64,000 nt of DNA from Pollenia angustigena. Lineage: Eukaryota; Arthropoda; Insecta; Diptera; Polleniidae. The position numbers and the translations under genes are program-made. The notes beneath the pieces were generated by a model, which was given only the letters and a program-made list of their open reading frames with translations, had not been told where the DNA came from and made no database searches. Within the stretch, counting starts at the first letter, position 1; the number at the start of each line of letters is the position of its first letter. Of this stretch, positions 62,601 through 64,000 are shown one piece after another. The stretch spans positions 99,038,151 to 99,102,150 of the forward strand of contig OV884060.1 in the NCBI GenBank assembly GCA_930367215.1, read 5' to 3'.

Positions 62601-63546
62601 GTGACGAACGCTACATTCGCACGCGTTTTCTGATTGAAACATAAACATTTTTTGGTCTTTCAAAAAAGATAGGTTCAAGTTATATATAGTATTTAGTGAC
62701 ATTAATATGTACTTACGAATGGCATATATCATAATTTCTTAGCAAGTATTCGTTGCGAAATAATTGATCACAAAGTTTTGTGACGCACGCTACAAAAAGT
62801 GGAAGTAACTTCAAAGGTTGAAGTGCGTTTTCCTAATTTTTAGCGAATTTGGCATGGTAAGGTATACAAAATCTAATTCCTAAAAGAAAGATGACTATAA
62901 GAGAATTCTAAACGCACTTATTCGCAGCCAGAAAATGTTGTAATTTTTTGACAAAAGCAGTGAACCCTTTGTAACGCACGCTACATAACGCACGCTACAG
63001 TTTTTCCAGTTGTATTTTATTATTATATTTTATTTATTTTAACAAAACAAATTATATTTTTATGAATTGCATTTCTTAAACTAATTTCTTAACCAATGAA
63101 TATCAACTTTTTTTTTAACGAAATTTATATTTTGATAAGTCTGCTGTAAGTGCTATTTTAAGCACAAAAATCACCTAAAATAATGCTAAATTCACGTATA
63201 ACATTAAGAAATCGGTAGTGGGGTAGGGCTTGGTAAAAATTATTGCATTAATGATCATTGGAATACATATTTTTTAATATAAAAATGAAATTATACATCT
63301 AGTCTTATAATCCATAAAAAAAAAATTCATTTGAAAAATTTTTGGTTGGTGGACTGTTTCTGGGATTTGCCCATATGTATGTACATTCGTACATATATAT
63401 TTTTTGTTAGTTTTCTTTATTTAATTTTAGTTTTTGATAATTGTTCACTTTTATGTTAAATGTTTATTTTAAAAATCAATTGTTATAATTCAAATTGTAT
63501 GCGCGGTTAAGAATACACGTCTGTATCACAATAGAGCACAAAGATA
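59684..63546 (-). pseudogene. Jockey copy with intact 5' end but missing 3' third
   Basis: Homologous to 53684-58379 from its first base (about 63546) through the 5' UTR, ORF1 (frames 62493-61807 and 61420-61163; the zinc-knuckle region 61450-61640 is frame-broken) and ORF2 (start 61142; endonuclease pieces at 60933-61142, 60445-60657 and 60158-60352; RT N-terminus at 59684-60001). Homology stops abruptly at about 59684, just after YYPQKWK, before the RT catalytic motifs. No poly(A). Many frameshifts and stops are present. A 785-bp MITE sits in the 5' UTR. LINEs are normally 5'-truncated, so loss of the 3' part points to later deletion or recombination. Confidence 0.9.
62588..63372. mobile_element. 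785-bp MITE in the Jockey 5' UTR
   Basis: GGGTAAATCCTG... / ...CTGGGATTTGCCC termini, ATAT on both sides (possible 4-bp duplication). The intact Jockey copy lacks it. Subterminal repeats (GACGAACGCTACA, GACGCACGCTACA, AACGCACGCTACA twice in tandem) lie at about 62600, 62781, 62972 and 62985. Confidence 0.7.
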
Positions 63547-63551
63547 ATTAA

Positions 63552-63642
63552 ATGAACTTTAGCCTTAGTAAAATATCAAAATTTGGATTAAAACCCATGA
63601 ACAGTTCAACAAATAAAAACAATACTAATTATAGTTTCTTTC
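63552..63642 (-). repeat. R-element terminal remnant
   Basis: Minus-strand ATTAGTATTG, TTGAACTGTTCATGG, TTTTAATCCAAATTTTGATA and GGCTAAAGTTCAT match the outer arm of the R elements at 15902 and 39572, but diverged. It abuts the Jockey 5' end, suggesting the Jockey copy inserted into an R element. Confidence 0.65.
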
Positions 63643-64000
63643 TTTTTTAACTAATTTTACTTATTATAAGAAAATGTAAATTTGTATATATATTTTTTTT
63701 TTTTTTTTTTACTTTACATATATACATAAGTGAATGTAAATTTCTCTGTAAAATATGTAAAAAAGTTAAATAAATTTTGTAATTCTTTCTTTGTGCCTTA
63801 TTTTAACCCATTTACGCTTGCTGTGCCAATTTGGGAACACTTCATTATTTGCGGCTTATGACAAAATTTTTGACATTATTCAATATATGTTTTCATAATC
63901 GATAAATTAAAAGTTCAAACATTTCTATAACATCAAAAAAATTTTTTATTTTTTTTAAAGTGACCACTGTGCCAATTTTGGTACACCTCATTGTTGCCAA
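63643..64000. other. non-coding; pair of direct repeats
   Basis: CTGTGCCAATTTGGGAACAC (about 63820) and CTGTGCCAATTTTGGTACAC (about 63967) are direct repeats about 147 bp apart and could be the start of an unseen element. The rest is T-rich. Confidence 0.5.

Overview
This 64-kb window looks like heterochromatin-like or gene-poor intergenic DNA from a higher (brachyceran) fly. The evidence is its strong AT richness, the combination of transposon families (Jockey and LOA non-LTR elements, an env-bearing BEL/Pao element, piggyBac, hAT, Helitron, PIF/Harbinger-type and TA-inserting MITEs), and a dispersed repeat that starts near 'AAGTAAGAAAGTATAGTCGG' and ends near 'CCACTATTGTGGTGTGGGTA'. That repeat recalls calyptrate flies such as blow flies, but this is from memory and not proven. 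I found no convincing single-copy host gene, rRNA or tRNA gene and no CRISPR. Essentially every meaningful open reading frame belongs to a transposable element.

Layout. 1-3.4 kb: AT-rich DNA with an unclassified DNA element (1133-2999). 3.4-5.7 kb: 5'-truncated dead Jockey copy. 5.7-12.2 kb: MITEs, two Helitron helicase remnants and a LINE fragment. 13.0-13.95 kb: decayed gene resembling a transposon-associated insect family. 14.4-19.4 kb: a dispersed repeat split by a TA-MITE, which itself holds two small PIF-like MITEs and a 2.4-kb tandem-plus-inverted array of a tRNA-like palindromic repeat ('R'). 19.5-24.06 kb: piggyBac relic with CTAA duplications, holding a hAT element that holds two more MITEs. 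25.4-28.7 kb: hAT transposase relic split by a LINE fragment. 29.34-39.04 kb: BEL/Pao element with env, near-identical LTRs, 5-bp target duplication and a MITE in one LTR. 39.57-40.14 kb: solo R element. 40.99-47.04 kb: TA-MITE holding a full-length LOA element. 47.43-50.45 kb: non-autonomous hAT element holding a Harbinger-like Myb gene and another dispersed repeat. 53.5-58.9 kb: the dispersed repeat split by a full-length Jockey with both ORFs open. 59.7-63.5 kb: an opposite-strand Jockey copy, complete at 5' but lacking its 3' third, with a MITE in its 5' UTR.

The functional units are the transposons' own operons. Jockey ORF1 (nucleic-acid chaperone) and ORF2 (endonuclease/RT) overlap as ATGA. 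LOA ORF1 and ORF2 overlap by 38 nt. The BEL gag-pol-env reading is interrupted by two frame changes and one stop. Insertion borders with target-site duplications at many levels allow relative dating: what sits inside is younger than what it splits. The most unusual structure is the R array (15901-18318), a potential long-hairpin RNA source carrying internal Pol III-like box motifs.
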